A stretch of DNA of 64,000 bases from Salsuginibacillus kocurii DSM 18087. GTDB taxonomy: Bacteria > Bacillota > Bacilli > Bacillales > Marinococcaceae. Location: NCBI RefSeq assembly GCF_000377705.1, contig NZ_KB898625.1, positions 124,001-188,000 of the forward strand. Direction: 5' to 3'. The translations under genes and the position numbers were made by a program. Numbering within the stretch: position 1 is the first letter of the stretch; each line of letters begins with the position of its first letter. The notes under the pieces are model-generated. The model saw nothing but the letters and a program-made list of their open reading frames with translations, did no database searches and was not told where the DNA came from. Shown piece after piece: positions 38,179 through 46,857 of the stretch.

Positions 38179-39792
38179 ATGAATCTACTCACCGTAAACG
38201 ACGTGTTACAACATCCGCTCTTTAAGGAAGCTGAATGGGTGGCAGGAAAGAAGGGAGAAACGCGGCATGTCCGCTGGCTCCACATTATGGAAGTCATTGA
38301 CTTCTCCACCTTATTGCACGGCCAGGAAATGATTTTAACGACAGGAGCAGGGCTCGTAAATAACGAGGTCTCCTCAAGCACATATATTAAAGAATTAGTG
38401 GATGGCGGCGCCTCCTGCCTCTGTATTGAACTCGGTACTTATATCGACCACATTGAACCAGAAATGATAGCTACAGCAAATGAATATGACTTCCCGCTGA
38501 TTGTGTTTTATGAGCAAGTACGGTTTATCGATCTATCGCAGACGATTAATTCGACCATCGTTAATGTGCAGCACCAAAACTTAAAAGAGTTGGACGAAGT
38601 TTCGCAACAGTTACAATTCCTTACAACTAAGCCCAACGGATATGTACACATTGTCAAATTTCTTCACGAGCGTTTAAACCTGCCCGTCATTTATTGTCCC
38701 GTACAGGATGTATCCTTTTGTTATCCGTCCGCAGCCAAAACACACCAGCCAGCCATGAAAGAACATCTCCATGAGGCTGAACGGGACCCCATGTATACTG
38801 GCTCGTATTACGCCTATCTTCAACAAGAATATGCACTGCTGCAACCAATTGTTATCATGGGCCGAGTCTGGGGAATCATCGGTATGATCCTCCCCCACGC
38901 TGAAAAAGACGAGCTCTTAAGTCTTATGCTTGACCGGGCTTCGCTTGCAATCGCTAACCATTTACTGCGCACCAAATATCAAGAAGAACAAAAACTGCAT
39001 CAAGAGCAAGCTTGGGTCAATGAACTCATTCATAAAAAAATCCCTAATGAAAAGCAAGCCTTAGCAAAAATAGGTGAACTTGCTGCTTCACCTCAGCCCT
39101 TTTCTTATCGGATGTTCGTGTTATCTACAACGGCTGCGAACCCGGATTCGTTAGCTTCTTCGGAAGATGGGCATTATCATTTAGCGCTAACGCTTCGGAA
39201 TTACTTTGAGCGCAAAGGCTGTAAACCCTTTATATGCCGGGCAAAAAGTTATCAATTAGCCGTTCTTGTCATTCAGCCAGGGTCTCAGGCCGGCAAGATA
39301 CCTGATGTAACGGATTTACAAGCTGCACTGAACACTCAAAACGTAGAAGATACAAGTTATGAGTTTGGCTTCAGCCAGCCTTATGTGCGGTTAACTGAAG
39401 CCCATTCAGCCTTTGAAGAAGCGGAACAAATCATTCAGTATAGACAAATGTCGAGCCGGAAACCATCCGCTTTTTTCGAGCAGTCCGGCGTTTACCAGTT
39501 GCTTTTGAATATGAAAGATGACACCTATATCAAACGATTTATAGATCAGCAGCTTGACGCGATCCGTACACATGAAGTGAAAGCCGCCCCTTATTTATTA
39601 GATACACTCAAAGTGTATTTAAAAAATCATTGTGTGAAAATTGATACCGCCAAAGAGCTCCATATCGCCCGGCAAACCCTTTATCACCGTCTTGACAAAA
39701 TTGAAATGCTGTTAGGGTTTAAAGTAGCTGAAGAACCGCAACAACGTCTTGCCTTAGAAGTCGCTCTCGAAGCCTACGAGCTTTATAATTGA
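38179..39792 (+). CDS. PucR-family transcriptional regulator
   Basis: The protein has 537 residues. The N-terminal PucR domain begins with LLTVNDVLQHPLFKEAEWVA; a central GGDEF-like region without the active motif follows, and a C-terminal helix-turn-helix is seen in YLKNHCVKIDTAKELHIARQ and TLYHRLDKIEMLLG. Members sense nitrogenous metabolites (purines, GABA, amino acids) and usually activate. It is divergent from mmsA with a 154-bp intergenic region, so it very probably controls the adjacent beta-alanine/guanidino operon. ATG 38179 fits the GGAGG site; the TTG at 38164 precedes it. Confidence 0.9.
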   Translation: MNLLTVNDVLQHPLFKEAEWVAGKKGETRHVRWLHIMEVIDFSTLLHGQEMILTTGAGLVNNEVSSSTYIKELVDGGASCLCIELGTYIDHIEPEMIATANEYDFPLIVFYEQVRFIDLSQTINSTIVNVQHQNLKELDEVSQQLQFLTTKPNGYVHIVKFLHERLNLPVIYCPVQDVSFCYPSAAKTHQPAMKEHLHEAERDPMYTGSYYAYLQQEYALLQPIVIMGRVWGIIGMILPHAEKDELLSLMLDRASLAIANHLLRTKYQEEQKLHQEQAWVNELIHKKIPNEKQALAKIGELAASPQPFSYRMFVLSTTAANPDSLASSEDGHYHLALTLRNYFERKGCKPFICRAKSYQLAVLVIQPGSQAGKIPDVTDLQAALNTQNVEDTSYEFGFSQPYVRLTEAHSAFEEAEQIIQYRQMSSRKPSAFFEQSGVYQLLLNMKDDTYIKRFIDQQLDAIRTHEVKAAPYLLDTLKVYLKNHCVKIDTAKELHIARQTLYHRLDKIEMLLGFKVAEEPQQRLALEVALEAYELYN

Positions 39793-39801
39793 AGAAGAAA
39801 A

Positions 39802-41265
39802 TCACTCTTCTTTTCCTAATAATAGCTCCATTAACCACGGCTTAAAGTCAACGAGGCGATCAGATGAAGGCAACGTCTCGGTTCCTGCTACAATCATCGG
39901 CACCAGGGATTCCTGTTTGTGTAACGAGCCGTGCGCGGCGCCGCCGAGGTGGGTAGGTGAAGCTTTGTCTTTAAATTCATAGCCTGGTTTGGCCGTCACC
40001 ACCAGATAATTGCCTTTATGCGAATGTAAGCTACTAGAGAGCCGGGCCAACCCATCCGGATAAGCCCCGTAATGAATAACCCCATGTTTTATGGTAAGGT
40101 CCAACAGCTTTTCATCGCCGGCTATTGACCAGTATTGATGATATTTATCAACCCAGCCGCTCCCTGCAGAAAAAGAAAACTGTCCTTCTTTTTCTCCGGA
40201 AGCAACTTGAATGGTGCCGTTTTCTTTCCAGGCGATAATGTCGATACGATGGTCTTTTTTCAAGCGATGAATCACGCTTTTTTTATCGCTTTCATGTTTC
40301 AGCGAATAAATAAAAGCTGTGCGCTGGTTAACGGCAAGCGCAAGCTGCTCATTCTGGTCTTTAGTCCGGCCTTTGTCTATAATGGAAAAGCCGTGCAAGA
40401 GCTTGCGGAGATCAATCACATAGTGACTTCGTTTGTGTCCCATCGAAGCATGGCCGTTATCGGATAAAAGAATCCACGTGCAAGCTTCCAGCGCATGTTC
40501 CCAGCTTGGATACAGATTTAGTACATGTTGCAGTTCGCGGTCAATCTTATGAATACCGTGCAAATCCATCGGCCCTTTTAGATGAATGCGGAGATCCAGG
40601 TCTTGGATACCGCACATCATAAAGTCCGGCAGCTGCTTTTCTTTTAGTAAATATTTAAGCTCTTGAAATCCAGCCTTGTAATTTCCTGAGAAGGTTTGCG
40701 GTGTAAAGGTAAACGGACGGACTTTGGCAAAGGAGCCGAGCGACCAAGTGTTGGGCGTATGCACAGCCCAGGGGCTCTCTGTTTCGCTCATTATCTGCAA
40801 CCGTCTGGGGACATCTACTAAACGCACGATATGGCCTCTGTACACAAAAGCATTGATGGATCCGCTGGTAAGCCCTTGTTCAGCTAATTCTTCGTGGATC
40901 GTCTTGACTTGTTTGCTTAAATAGTTGTTATTTAACCTGACATACATATCCTCTAAAAATTGCGAGAACCCGCTCGCTATCACTTCTTTTATGCCGGTCC
41001 CGCAGTTTACGATTCTCTTTCTCTCCTCGTCATACCAAATGAGAGCAGGCACGCGGTGCTGATCTGCATACGTACCTGTCAGCAGGGTGCTTTCAATATT
41101 TACTGACATGGTAGGAAACGAACTGACTACATGGGGGATGTACCTCCCGTTTTCCATAAAAAAATGCAAGGCCGGAGCATACCCGGTTTGCACAGCTTCT
41201 TCTAAGGGTGTCGTCATTAACGTATCAATAATGATCATGATGACCGGTTTGGGGGTGTGTTTCAT
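39802..41265 (-). CDS. Alkaline phosphatase-superfamily phosphodiesterase (type I)
   Basis: About 487 residues. It has the nucleotide pyrophosphatase/phosphodiesterase pattern: first metal Asp in IMIIIDTLM, nucleophile Thr in SFPTMSVNVESTLLTG, metal ligands in DLDLRIHLKGP, SDNGHASMGH and AAHGSLHK. No signal peptide is seen, so it acts in the cytoplasm. GGAGG lies just upstream of tandem ATG codons; 41265 is chosen. A paralogue lies at 42794. Both flank a lipid kinase gene, which suggests phospholipid or glycerophosphate headgroup metabolism. It ends nine bases after the convergent PucR gene. Substrate unknown. Confidence 0.8.
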   Translation of the reverse strand: MKHTPKPVIMIIIDTLMTTPLEEAVQTGYAPALHFFMENGRYIPHVVSSFPTMSVNIESTLLTGTYADQHRVPALIWYDEERKRIVNCGTGIKEVIASGFSQFLEDMYVRLNNNYLSKQVKTIHEELAEQGLTSGSINAFVYRGHIVRLVDVPRRLQIMSETESPWAVHTPNTWSLGSFAKVRPFTFTPQTFSGNYKAGFQELKYLLKEKQLPDFMMCGIQDLDLRIHLKGPMDLHGIHKIDRELQHVLNLYPSWEHALEACTWILLSDNGHASMGHKRSHYVIDLRKLLHGFSIIDKGRTKDQNEQLALAVNQRTAFIYSLKHESDKKSVIHRLKKDHRIDIIAWKENGTIQVASGEKEGQFSFSAGSGWVDKYHQYWSIAGDEKLLDLTIKHGVIHYGAYPDGLARLSSSLHSHKGNYLVVTAKPGYEFKDKASPTHLGGAAHGSLHKQESLVPMIVAGTETLPSSDRLVDFKPWLMELLLGKEE

Positions 41266-41431
41266 CATTTTCCTCCGAAAAAACTTGTTTCCGTTAGCTT
41301 GTAAACATGCATTCCAATTATGCATGAGTTCAGTAAAAAAGTTACTTACCAGAACAGAAGGAGGACTGTTAGAATTTGCAAAACAGGGTATACTTAGACT
41401 AGCTAAACTTTCTTAAGTAGAGGTAAAACAG

Positions 41432-42331
41432 ATGCGTAAACGAGCCTTGCTGATCTATAATCCATATGCTGGGAAAAAGCGCGTGCATAAAAGGTTTCCG
41501 CTGATTTTAGAGAAGCTGTCGTCACTTGGTTATGATGTGACCGTCCATCAGCTAAAACCAGGCTGTGAAAAAGAAAGCAGCCAATGGCTTCAATCGGCCT
41601 GTCGTGCCAAATGGGAGGCAGTCTTTATTGCCGGAGGAGATGGGACTATTAACTATACGCTCCAGTTTATTGCAGGTGAAGATTATCGCCCTGCCATCGG
41701 TATCTTCCCACTTGGGACAAGCAATGAATTTGCACAGTATATCGGAGCAGCCTCCATCGAACAGGCATTGGAAGTTATTAAAAACGGAACGACCACGCCG
41801 ATGGATATCGGCCAATTTGGCGAGAATTATTTTGCCAACATCGCTTCTGCCGGATGGCTTTCCGATATTACCTATAAAACTTCGTCACGCTTAAAATCCT
41901 ATGTTGGTGAGCTGGCCTATGTCCTTTACTTTTTACGGACCTTTTTGTTGACGAAGCAGTCCGCTTCGATTTCAGTCAACAGCTCCACTGATAAAAAACT
42001 CAGCGACTTATCTTTATTTTTAATTATGAACGGAAACAGTGTCGGTCCATTTGAACGTTTGATTATGAACTCCAGCCGCCCGGACGGCGCCTTTCATTTA
42101 ATCACCTGTAAAAAAACAAACCGCTGGAAACTGTTTTTCGCTTTAGCCGCCAAACTCTTACAGCTGTCGAAGCATTCCTCAGTCATTCAGCATACGAAAA
42201 TCCGCTCCGGTCATTTCACCCTTCCTGAAGCGAGCCCGATAAATTTGGACGGCGACAAAGCAACCGCTTCAGAGTTTCATTTTAATGTGCTGCCCGGACA
42301 TCTGCGCGTATTCGGGACACCTGAGCGGTAG
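41432..42331 (+). CDS. Diacylglycerol/lipid kinase family protein
   Basis: The protein has 299 residues. N-terminal LLIYNPYAGKK, then IAGGDGTINYTLQFI (the GGDGT ATP-binding motif) and GIFPLGTSNEFAQYIGA (family form of the GTxNDFA motif) define the DAGK catalytic fold; the C-terminal half is the YegS-like beta-sandwich. It phosphorylates a lipid such as diacylglycerol at the inner membrane face; the substrate is not proven. It is divergent from one phosphodiesterase paralogue and upstream of the other. Confidence 0.88.
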   Translation: MRKRALLIYNPYAGKKRVHKRFPLILEKLSSLGYDVTVHQLKPGCEKESSQWLQSACRAKWEAVFIAGGDGTINYTLQFIAGEDYRPAIGIFPLGTSNEFAQYIGAASIEQALEVIKNGTTTPMDIGQFGENYFANIASAGWLSDITYKTSSRLKSYVGELAYVLYFLRTFLLTKQSASISVNSSTDKKLSDLSLFLIMNGNSVGPFERLIMNSSRPDGAFHLITCKKTNRWKLFFALAAKLLQLSKHSSVIQHTKIRSGHFTLPEASPINLDGDKATASEFHFNVLPGHLRVFGTPER

Positions 42332-42793
42332 CACATCCCCTCCCTTTTTTCCCTGCATGGATATGGCCCGTCACCTTTTTCTACATAATCCTTTCTCTTT
42401 ATTTCATACTAAGCTTATGTAAAGACTCGTATCGACAACTATTGGCACACACGTTTTTCGGTTGGCTGTTTTCACAAACGTTATTGGCCTTCCCTACCCT
42501 AAGGAAGCGCAAGACGTCGACTCACCAGAAAAACGGAGCTGACTTTACCCCTCGCAGGAGAGGATTTACCGAGGAGGCTGCTACGCTCTCTGCAGAAAAC
42601 GTCCGTCTGTAACGAATTTAAAAATCTTAGCTTGTAAAGGAACCTTGGCAAATCACAGTCTATGCCGTAGGCTGAGCCTTCGTGGCACGTAGACCGTTTC
42701 CTTCAGCGCTTATACATTCTTAACATGTTAAAAGGCAATGATCTGTTAGATAACCGCCTTCCTTTTTTATTTGCTTAGTAAAGGATGATTATG
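42332..42793. other. Intergenic stretch with a degenerate MITE-like repeat
   Basis: No gene. At about 42503-42614 a sequence shares the order of motifs of the 22951-23071 repeat in the reverse orientation (GACTC, CCCC..GCAGGAGA, GAGGAGGCTG, GTCCGTCTGTAACG). The termini are eroded. A second weak inverted structure (AGTCTATGCCGTAGGCTGAG) lies near 42660. Confidence 0.4.
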
Positions 42794-44275
42794 ATGGTCA
42801 GTCAAGAAACTCTACCAAAAAAAGGCGTCATTATGGTGATGCTTGATACGCTGATGGATAAACCATTTCAACAGGCATTAGAACAAGAAGACCTTTCCGT
42901 CCTTCCTTACTTTATGGATCGGGGGGAATATTACCCGCGGGTGGTCGCGCCGTACCCGACGATGTCGGTCAACGTAGAAAGTACGCTGCTCACCGGTCAT
43001 TACCCGGACCAACACCGCGTTCCGGCGCTCGCCTGGTTTAACCAAAAAGAAAACCGGCTTATTAATTACGGCACCCACGTGTTAGAAATGCGGAAATTAG
43101 GGCTCTCCACCTGCTTGTATGACTCCTTCTACCGCTTGAATCAGGAACATTTAAGCTCCGACGTAAAAACCATTCACGAAGAACTGGCAGACCAAGGCCT
43201 TACCTCTGCTTCAATTAACCCACTCATGCATAAAGGCAACGTACCTACTACCATTACGGTACCAAGCCTCATCCGTTTGTTTGTTTCTCTGGAAAAAAAC
43301 ATTGAAATTTCAGCTGCGGACAAGTTTGTGTACGGCCGTTTAGCTAATCTGAGTCCGTTAAAAAAATATAGCCGGCTTTGGAATAAATACGGATTTAACA
43401 ATAAATTTAGTATTCAGGAATTTTCCCACCTGGTGAAAAATGATACCATCCCGGACTTCTCGTTTGTCTACTTACCCGACCATGATAAAAATGTCCATAA
43501 ACGCGGGCCGATGGATACAAAAGGGATAAAAGATATGGACAAGCAATTAAAGCCTTTAATGGACGCATTTCCTTCCTGGGAAGAAGCGCTTAAAAACTAC
43601 ATCTGGATTATCATCGGCGATAACGGGCAATCAGGCGTCCAAAAAGATAAAAACAAAGCCCTCGTTGATATTAGAAAACTATTACAGCCGCTTAAAATCA
43701 CTAAGTTACGTAAAGGCGTGCAAAACGATGACCAAGTGGTAGTGGCCAGCAACCTGCGCTCCTGTTTCATCTACACGTTAAAGCCAGACGAAGTGCCAGT
43801 TACAGAGATTGCAGAAAAATTGCAAACTGATTCGCGCGTGGAAATGGCGGCCTGGAAAAGCGAGGGCTGGATTCATGTGATTAAAGGCGAATGCAACGAA
43901 ACCTTTACATTTAAAGAAGGCGGCAGCATGAAAGATGAATATAAGCAAACATGGGAGATCGACGGCGACCATTCTCTTCTCGATTTAAGCATCACGGAAA
44001 ACGTAATCGAGTTCGGCGACTATCCTGATGCATTAAAACGGCTGCATAGTGCTTTACACTCTCATGAAGGCGAATTTGTCGTAACAAGTGTCAAACCGGG
44101 TCATGAATTTATTAGCGAAAGTACGCCGAAACACCCGAACGGCGCAAGCCACGGTGGCTTTCATAAAAACGACTCCTTCATCCCGATGCTCGTAACCGGG
44201 ACAGACGCTGCGCCCGACTTCTTACGCATAGTCGATCTGAAAAAGTGGATACTAAACTTGATCCAATCTGCTTAG
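42794..44275 (+). CDS. Alkaline phosphatase-superfamily phosphodiesterase, paralogue
   Basis: About 493 residues, clearly homologous along its length to the 39802-41265 protein (MVMLDTLMDKPFQQAL, PYPTMSVNVESTLLTGHYPD, SLHSHEGEFVV region). The first metal Asp, Thr nucleophile and late His (ASHGGFHKN) are kept, but the SDNGH motif has become GDNGQ, losing a His that may bind metal. It may therefore be altered or weak in activity. Several Met codons lie at the start; 42794 gives the best distance to AAGGA. It is followed by a 39-residue gene in the same operon. Confidence 0.78.
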   Translation: MVSQETLPKKGVIMVMLDTLMDKPFQQALEQEDLSVLPYFMDRGEYYPRVVAPYPTMSVNVESTLLTGHYPDQHRVPALAWFNQKENRLINYGTHVLEMRKLGLSTCLYDSFYRLNQEHLSSDVKTIHEELADQGLTSASINPLMHKGNVPTTITVPSLIRLFVSLEKNIEISAADKFVYGRLANLSPLKKYSRLWNKYGFNNKFSIQEFSHLVKNDTIPDFSFVYLPDHDKNVHKRGPMDTKGIKDMDKQLKPLMDAFPSWEEALKNYIWIIIGDNGQSGVQKDKNKALVDIRKLLQPLKITKLRKGVQNDDQVVVASNLRSCFIYTLKPDEVPVTEIAEKLQTDSRVEMAAWKSEGWIHVIKGECNETFTFKEGGSMKDEYKQTWEIDGDHSLLDLSITENVIEFGDYPDALKRLHSALHSHEGEFVVTSVKPGHEFISESTPKHPNGASHGGFHKNDSFIPMLVTGTDAAPDFLRIVDLKKWILNLIQSA

Positions 44276-44309
44276 CCATTTTCCTACAGCACGTAAGGAG
44301 GGCAAAAAT

Positions 44310-44429
44310 ATGAAAGAGAAAAGCGAACAAATCCAGACCTTTTTAAGTGACCTTGTCGACTCTTTATTTCTCCATGAATACGAGAACATTTTTCCTCCAG
44401 AAGCTGACCTGCAAGAAAACGAAGAATAA
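44310..44429 (+). CDS. Small acidic protein, 39 residues
   Basis: A short frame with a textbook AAGGAGG site (44294-44300) nine bases before the ATG, 34 bp after the phosphodiesterase stop. The product is acidic and amphipathic (IQTFLSDLVDSLFLHEYE) with a charged tail (EADLQENEE). It has no signal or membrane segment. The operon position suggests a partner of the phosphodiesterase. No family recognised. Confidence 0.6.
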   Translation: MKEKSEQIQTFLSDLVDSLFLHEYENIFPPEADLQENEE

Positions 44430-44588
44430 GACCTTTTTCTGTAAAAGAAAAGCGGAGGCTTACGCTCGCAGATTGCGAGTCGGAACTCTCTTTTTTGAAA
44501 GTGTCATCACATAGGTGGACTGCTGCAACACGGAAGCGCTTGCTTTACGACACGGGGACCATTGATCTGAAAGCGGGAGGGCGCCGAG

Positions 44589-44697
44589 CGTCCAAAGTTT
44601 TGTCGAAACGTAACAGAAAGTTGTCGAATCGTCCAAATTTTGCCCCAAACCGTCCAAAATCACACGCCAACCGTCCATGTTCCTGTCGAATCGTCCA
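44589..44697. repeat. 21-nt phased array B (CGTCCA core, six units)
   Basis: CGTCCA occurs at 44589, 44630, 44651, 44672 and 44692, and a CGTAAC variant at 44609; steps are 20, 21, 21, 21 and 20. Several units have a longer TGTCGAATCGTCCA form. The core differs from the other arrays, but the period is the same. The array lies between a small acidic protein gene and the SLH pseudogene terminator; the flanking 44430-44588 stretch holds no gene. Confidence 0.75.
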
Positions 44698-44712
44698 TTT
44701 TTATTTAAAAAA

Positions 44713-44736
44713 CCAGCCGCAACTTCCAGCGGCTGG
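44713..44736 (-). terminator. Terminator of the SLH pseudogene transcript
   Basis: The 8-bp GC-rich stem CCAGCCGC / GCGGCTGG is followed on the minus strand by TTTTTT. It lies just downstream of the reconstructed stop codon at 44745. Confidence 0.8.
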
Positions 44737-44744
44737 CCCTCGAT

Positions 44745-45829
44745 TTAAATCGTCCACTCATCATTAATAATACCAACTACATGCCATTCACCAGCTTCTT
44801 GTTCTAACACAATGCGCAGGCTTCCCCAGTTGAGATCCCCCTCATCAGCTGGAAAATGGTATTCTACCACGGTTGCTTCAGGATACGCTTCATCGCTGTT
44901 TTCAATCGTATTTCCTGAACCTTGGCGCTCGTCGCGCGCTACGTGGTCCGCGGTGGCATAATCTTTGTCATAAACGAATGAGAATACGTCAATTCAATCG
45001 GATTACCACGTCCGTCATAAACGCCCCACGTATAGACCGTTTCATCTTCTGACAATTGCGCAGCTTCTTCTGCAGAAAAGTCCTGGTCATTTTCTGTGTC
45101 TACATACGCGTACGGGGAGAAACGGACGCCTTCATTCGGAAGAACATGCTCGGCGAATTCTTCCATATCTTGCGCCTGCAGTGCTCCCACTACTTGCGAA
45201 GCCGTTTCTTCTGCGACAAAGCGCTCAGGGTCCAATGCTCTTGCTAAGAAGACGGAAAATTCAGCCCGTGTCGTTTCAGCGTCCTGCAAAAAGGTGCCAT
45301 CTTCGTAACCGGTGGCAATGGCAGCCGCAGCGATCGTTTCAATTTCTTGATGGAATAAGTCATCTTCATTCACATCGTTGAAATCGACTTCAGGGTAGAT
45401 GCTTGAAAATGAAAAGGAACGGTTTAATATCGCCGCCATTTCGCCTCATGTTAATAAATCTTCCGGGAAAAATTGCTCGCCGTAGCCGCTAATTATCCCT
45501 TCGTCATGGACAGCGGCGACATCTTCAAATAAATTATCGCTTTCATCAACATCTGTAAAGCCGGGAGCCGGTCGATTGTCTGTCTCCAGTCCCAGCGCTT
45601 CTGTCACCATCGTCGCCGTGTGAATGCGTGTCACCGGTTCATCCGGCTGAAAGGTACCATCCCCAAAACCAGAGATGATTCCTTCCTCTGCTAAAAATTC
45701 AATTTCCTCATGGGCCCAGTGAGTGGCGTCCACATCAGTAAAGTCCGTGCCTGATTCGGCTGCCCCAGTGCTTGGTGCCACTACTAAAGCAACTGCTCCA
45801 ACAACGAGCCCGGTTTTCAATAACTTCAC
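44745..45829 (-). pseudogene. S-layer homology (SLH) domain protein, disrupted by a stop codon and a frameshift
   Basis: A signal peptide (to about 24) is followed by three SLH modules (ITDVxxxHWAHEEIEFL-like; GIISGFGDGTFQPDEPVTR, GIISGYGEQFF, ATGYEDGTF) and a C-terminal domain of about 110 residues. The frame is broken twice. At 45443-45445 an in-frame TGA stands where SLH modules have Arg (LLT*GEMAAIL; CGA to TGA would explain it). At about 44978 one base is lost, after which the other frame continues sensibly (DYATADHVARDERQGSGN ... VVGIINDEWTI) to 44745. The intact protein would have about 360 residues and bind secondary cell-wall polymers. Confidence 0.85.
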
Positions 45830-46261
45830 ACTATCCCTCCTGAAAACATGCAGAGATTAAAGGCCTCGCTCGTTTACATCTGAAAACACACCATCTTACG
45901 TTATGCGAAACTTTCAGTTCAGGTTTCTTCTCGTGTTTAAAACGAAAGGCCCTTTTACTACATGGGTCGAGATCAACATGATGAAGTTACAATTTCATTG
46001 CATTCTTAAAGGAAAATTTCAACACGTGTCCTACCTATTTCCCAAAGAGTTTATCTACTTCATCATCATATTCCAGCACTTCGACAGAACGCTTGGTTGT
46101 ATTCTTTCCTACCAGGAACAAGAGGTTTTTCAAAAAACATTGGCAGCTTGCCTATATGCTTCACCGCAGCTAGCGGAGAGGAGTGCCCTCCCTCCGTAAC
46201 AATGGTATATGTAAATCATCGTAAGAAACTCCTGCAGGCTGGGCAAGTAGTTTGTGCTACG
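45830..46261. other. Gene-free stretch between the SLH pseudogene and yqeG-like gene
   Basis: The upstream part is the leader and promoter region of the SLH gene. Plus-strand open frames at 45903 and 46097 have no ribosome site and resemble nothing. No repeat was recognised. Confidence 0.45.
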
Positions 46262-46744
46262 TTACCAGCCTTTTTTAATCCAATACTCAAGTTTACGTTT
46301 CCACACAATTTGGATGGGTTCATGTTCTCTGCCGATCGGCTTCACGAGAGCCGTTTTCATCTTCAGCCGCTTCCCGCACCACACATCAGTTAGTAATTGA
46401 TCGCCTAAAAATAAGCTCGATTCAGGCTCTACTTTCATCTCTTTCATGTGTTGTTTAATGATGGAAGGTGATGGCTTTTTACAATCACCAAACCCGGGAA
46501 TGCCAAACGGATCACAAAATTTATCTACTCTTTCATCGCTGTTATTGGAAACGACCACTAATTGAGCCCCGTGGTGACTTAAGGATTGAATCCATTCGTT
46601 CACCTCCTGTTCTCCAGGCTGGTCATGGACTGCTAACGTACTATCGAGATCAGAAAAAATGGTCGAGATATTGTGTTGCTTCAGCCAATCACTCGTAATA
46701 TCCGAAAAGTGATGAAGCTCAAAGTCAGGTTTTAATACAGCCAT
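46262..46744 (-). CDS. YqeG-family HAD (class IIIA) phosphatase
   Basis: About 160 residues. HAD motif I is FSDLDSTLAVHD, motif II VVSNNS, the lysine in CKKPSPSI and motif III FLGDQLLTDVWCGK. This is the YqeG/PGP phosphatase-type family (HAD IIIA), seen in Bacillus and related to phosphatidylglycerophosphate phosphatases. With nearby lipid kinase and acyltransferase genes a phospholipid role is reasonable. It is not in the canonical yqeG-yqeH-aroE context, so it may be a paralogue. ATG 46744 is chosen for its distance to AAGGA. Confidence 0.85.
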   Translation of the reverse strand: MAVLKPDFELHHFSDITSDWLKQHNISTIFSDLDSTLAVHDQPGEQEVNEWIQSLSHHGAQLVVVSNNSDERVDKFCDPFGIPGFGDCKKPSPSIIKQHMKEMKVEPESSLFLGDQLLTDVWCGKRLKMKTALVKPIGREHEPIQIVWKRKLEYWIKKGW

Positions 46745-46817
46745 CTTGATCACATCCTTGGTGCTAGCTTATCCGTTTACGTGAAGGTTTATAATGAGAG
46801 ATAAGAAGCGATGCCAT

Positions 46818-46857
46818 AAAAAAGATGCTCTCACAGCACGCGCAGAGCATCTTTTTT
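46818..46857 (-). terminator. Terminator of the lipid kinase gene, overlapping its stop codon
   Basis: A 14-bp stem (AAAAAAGATGCTCT / AGAGCATCTTTTTT) with its T-run on the minus-strand side includes the first bases of the stop codon of the gene at 46831-47715. Confidence 0.85.

Noticed and set aside
44751-44756. Further CGTCCA core of array B
   Set aside because: These bases encode the C-terminal end (WTI) of the reconstructed SLH protein on the minus strand and lie out of the 21-nt register.
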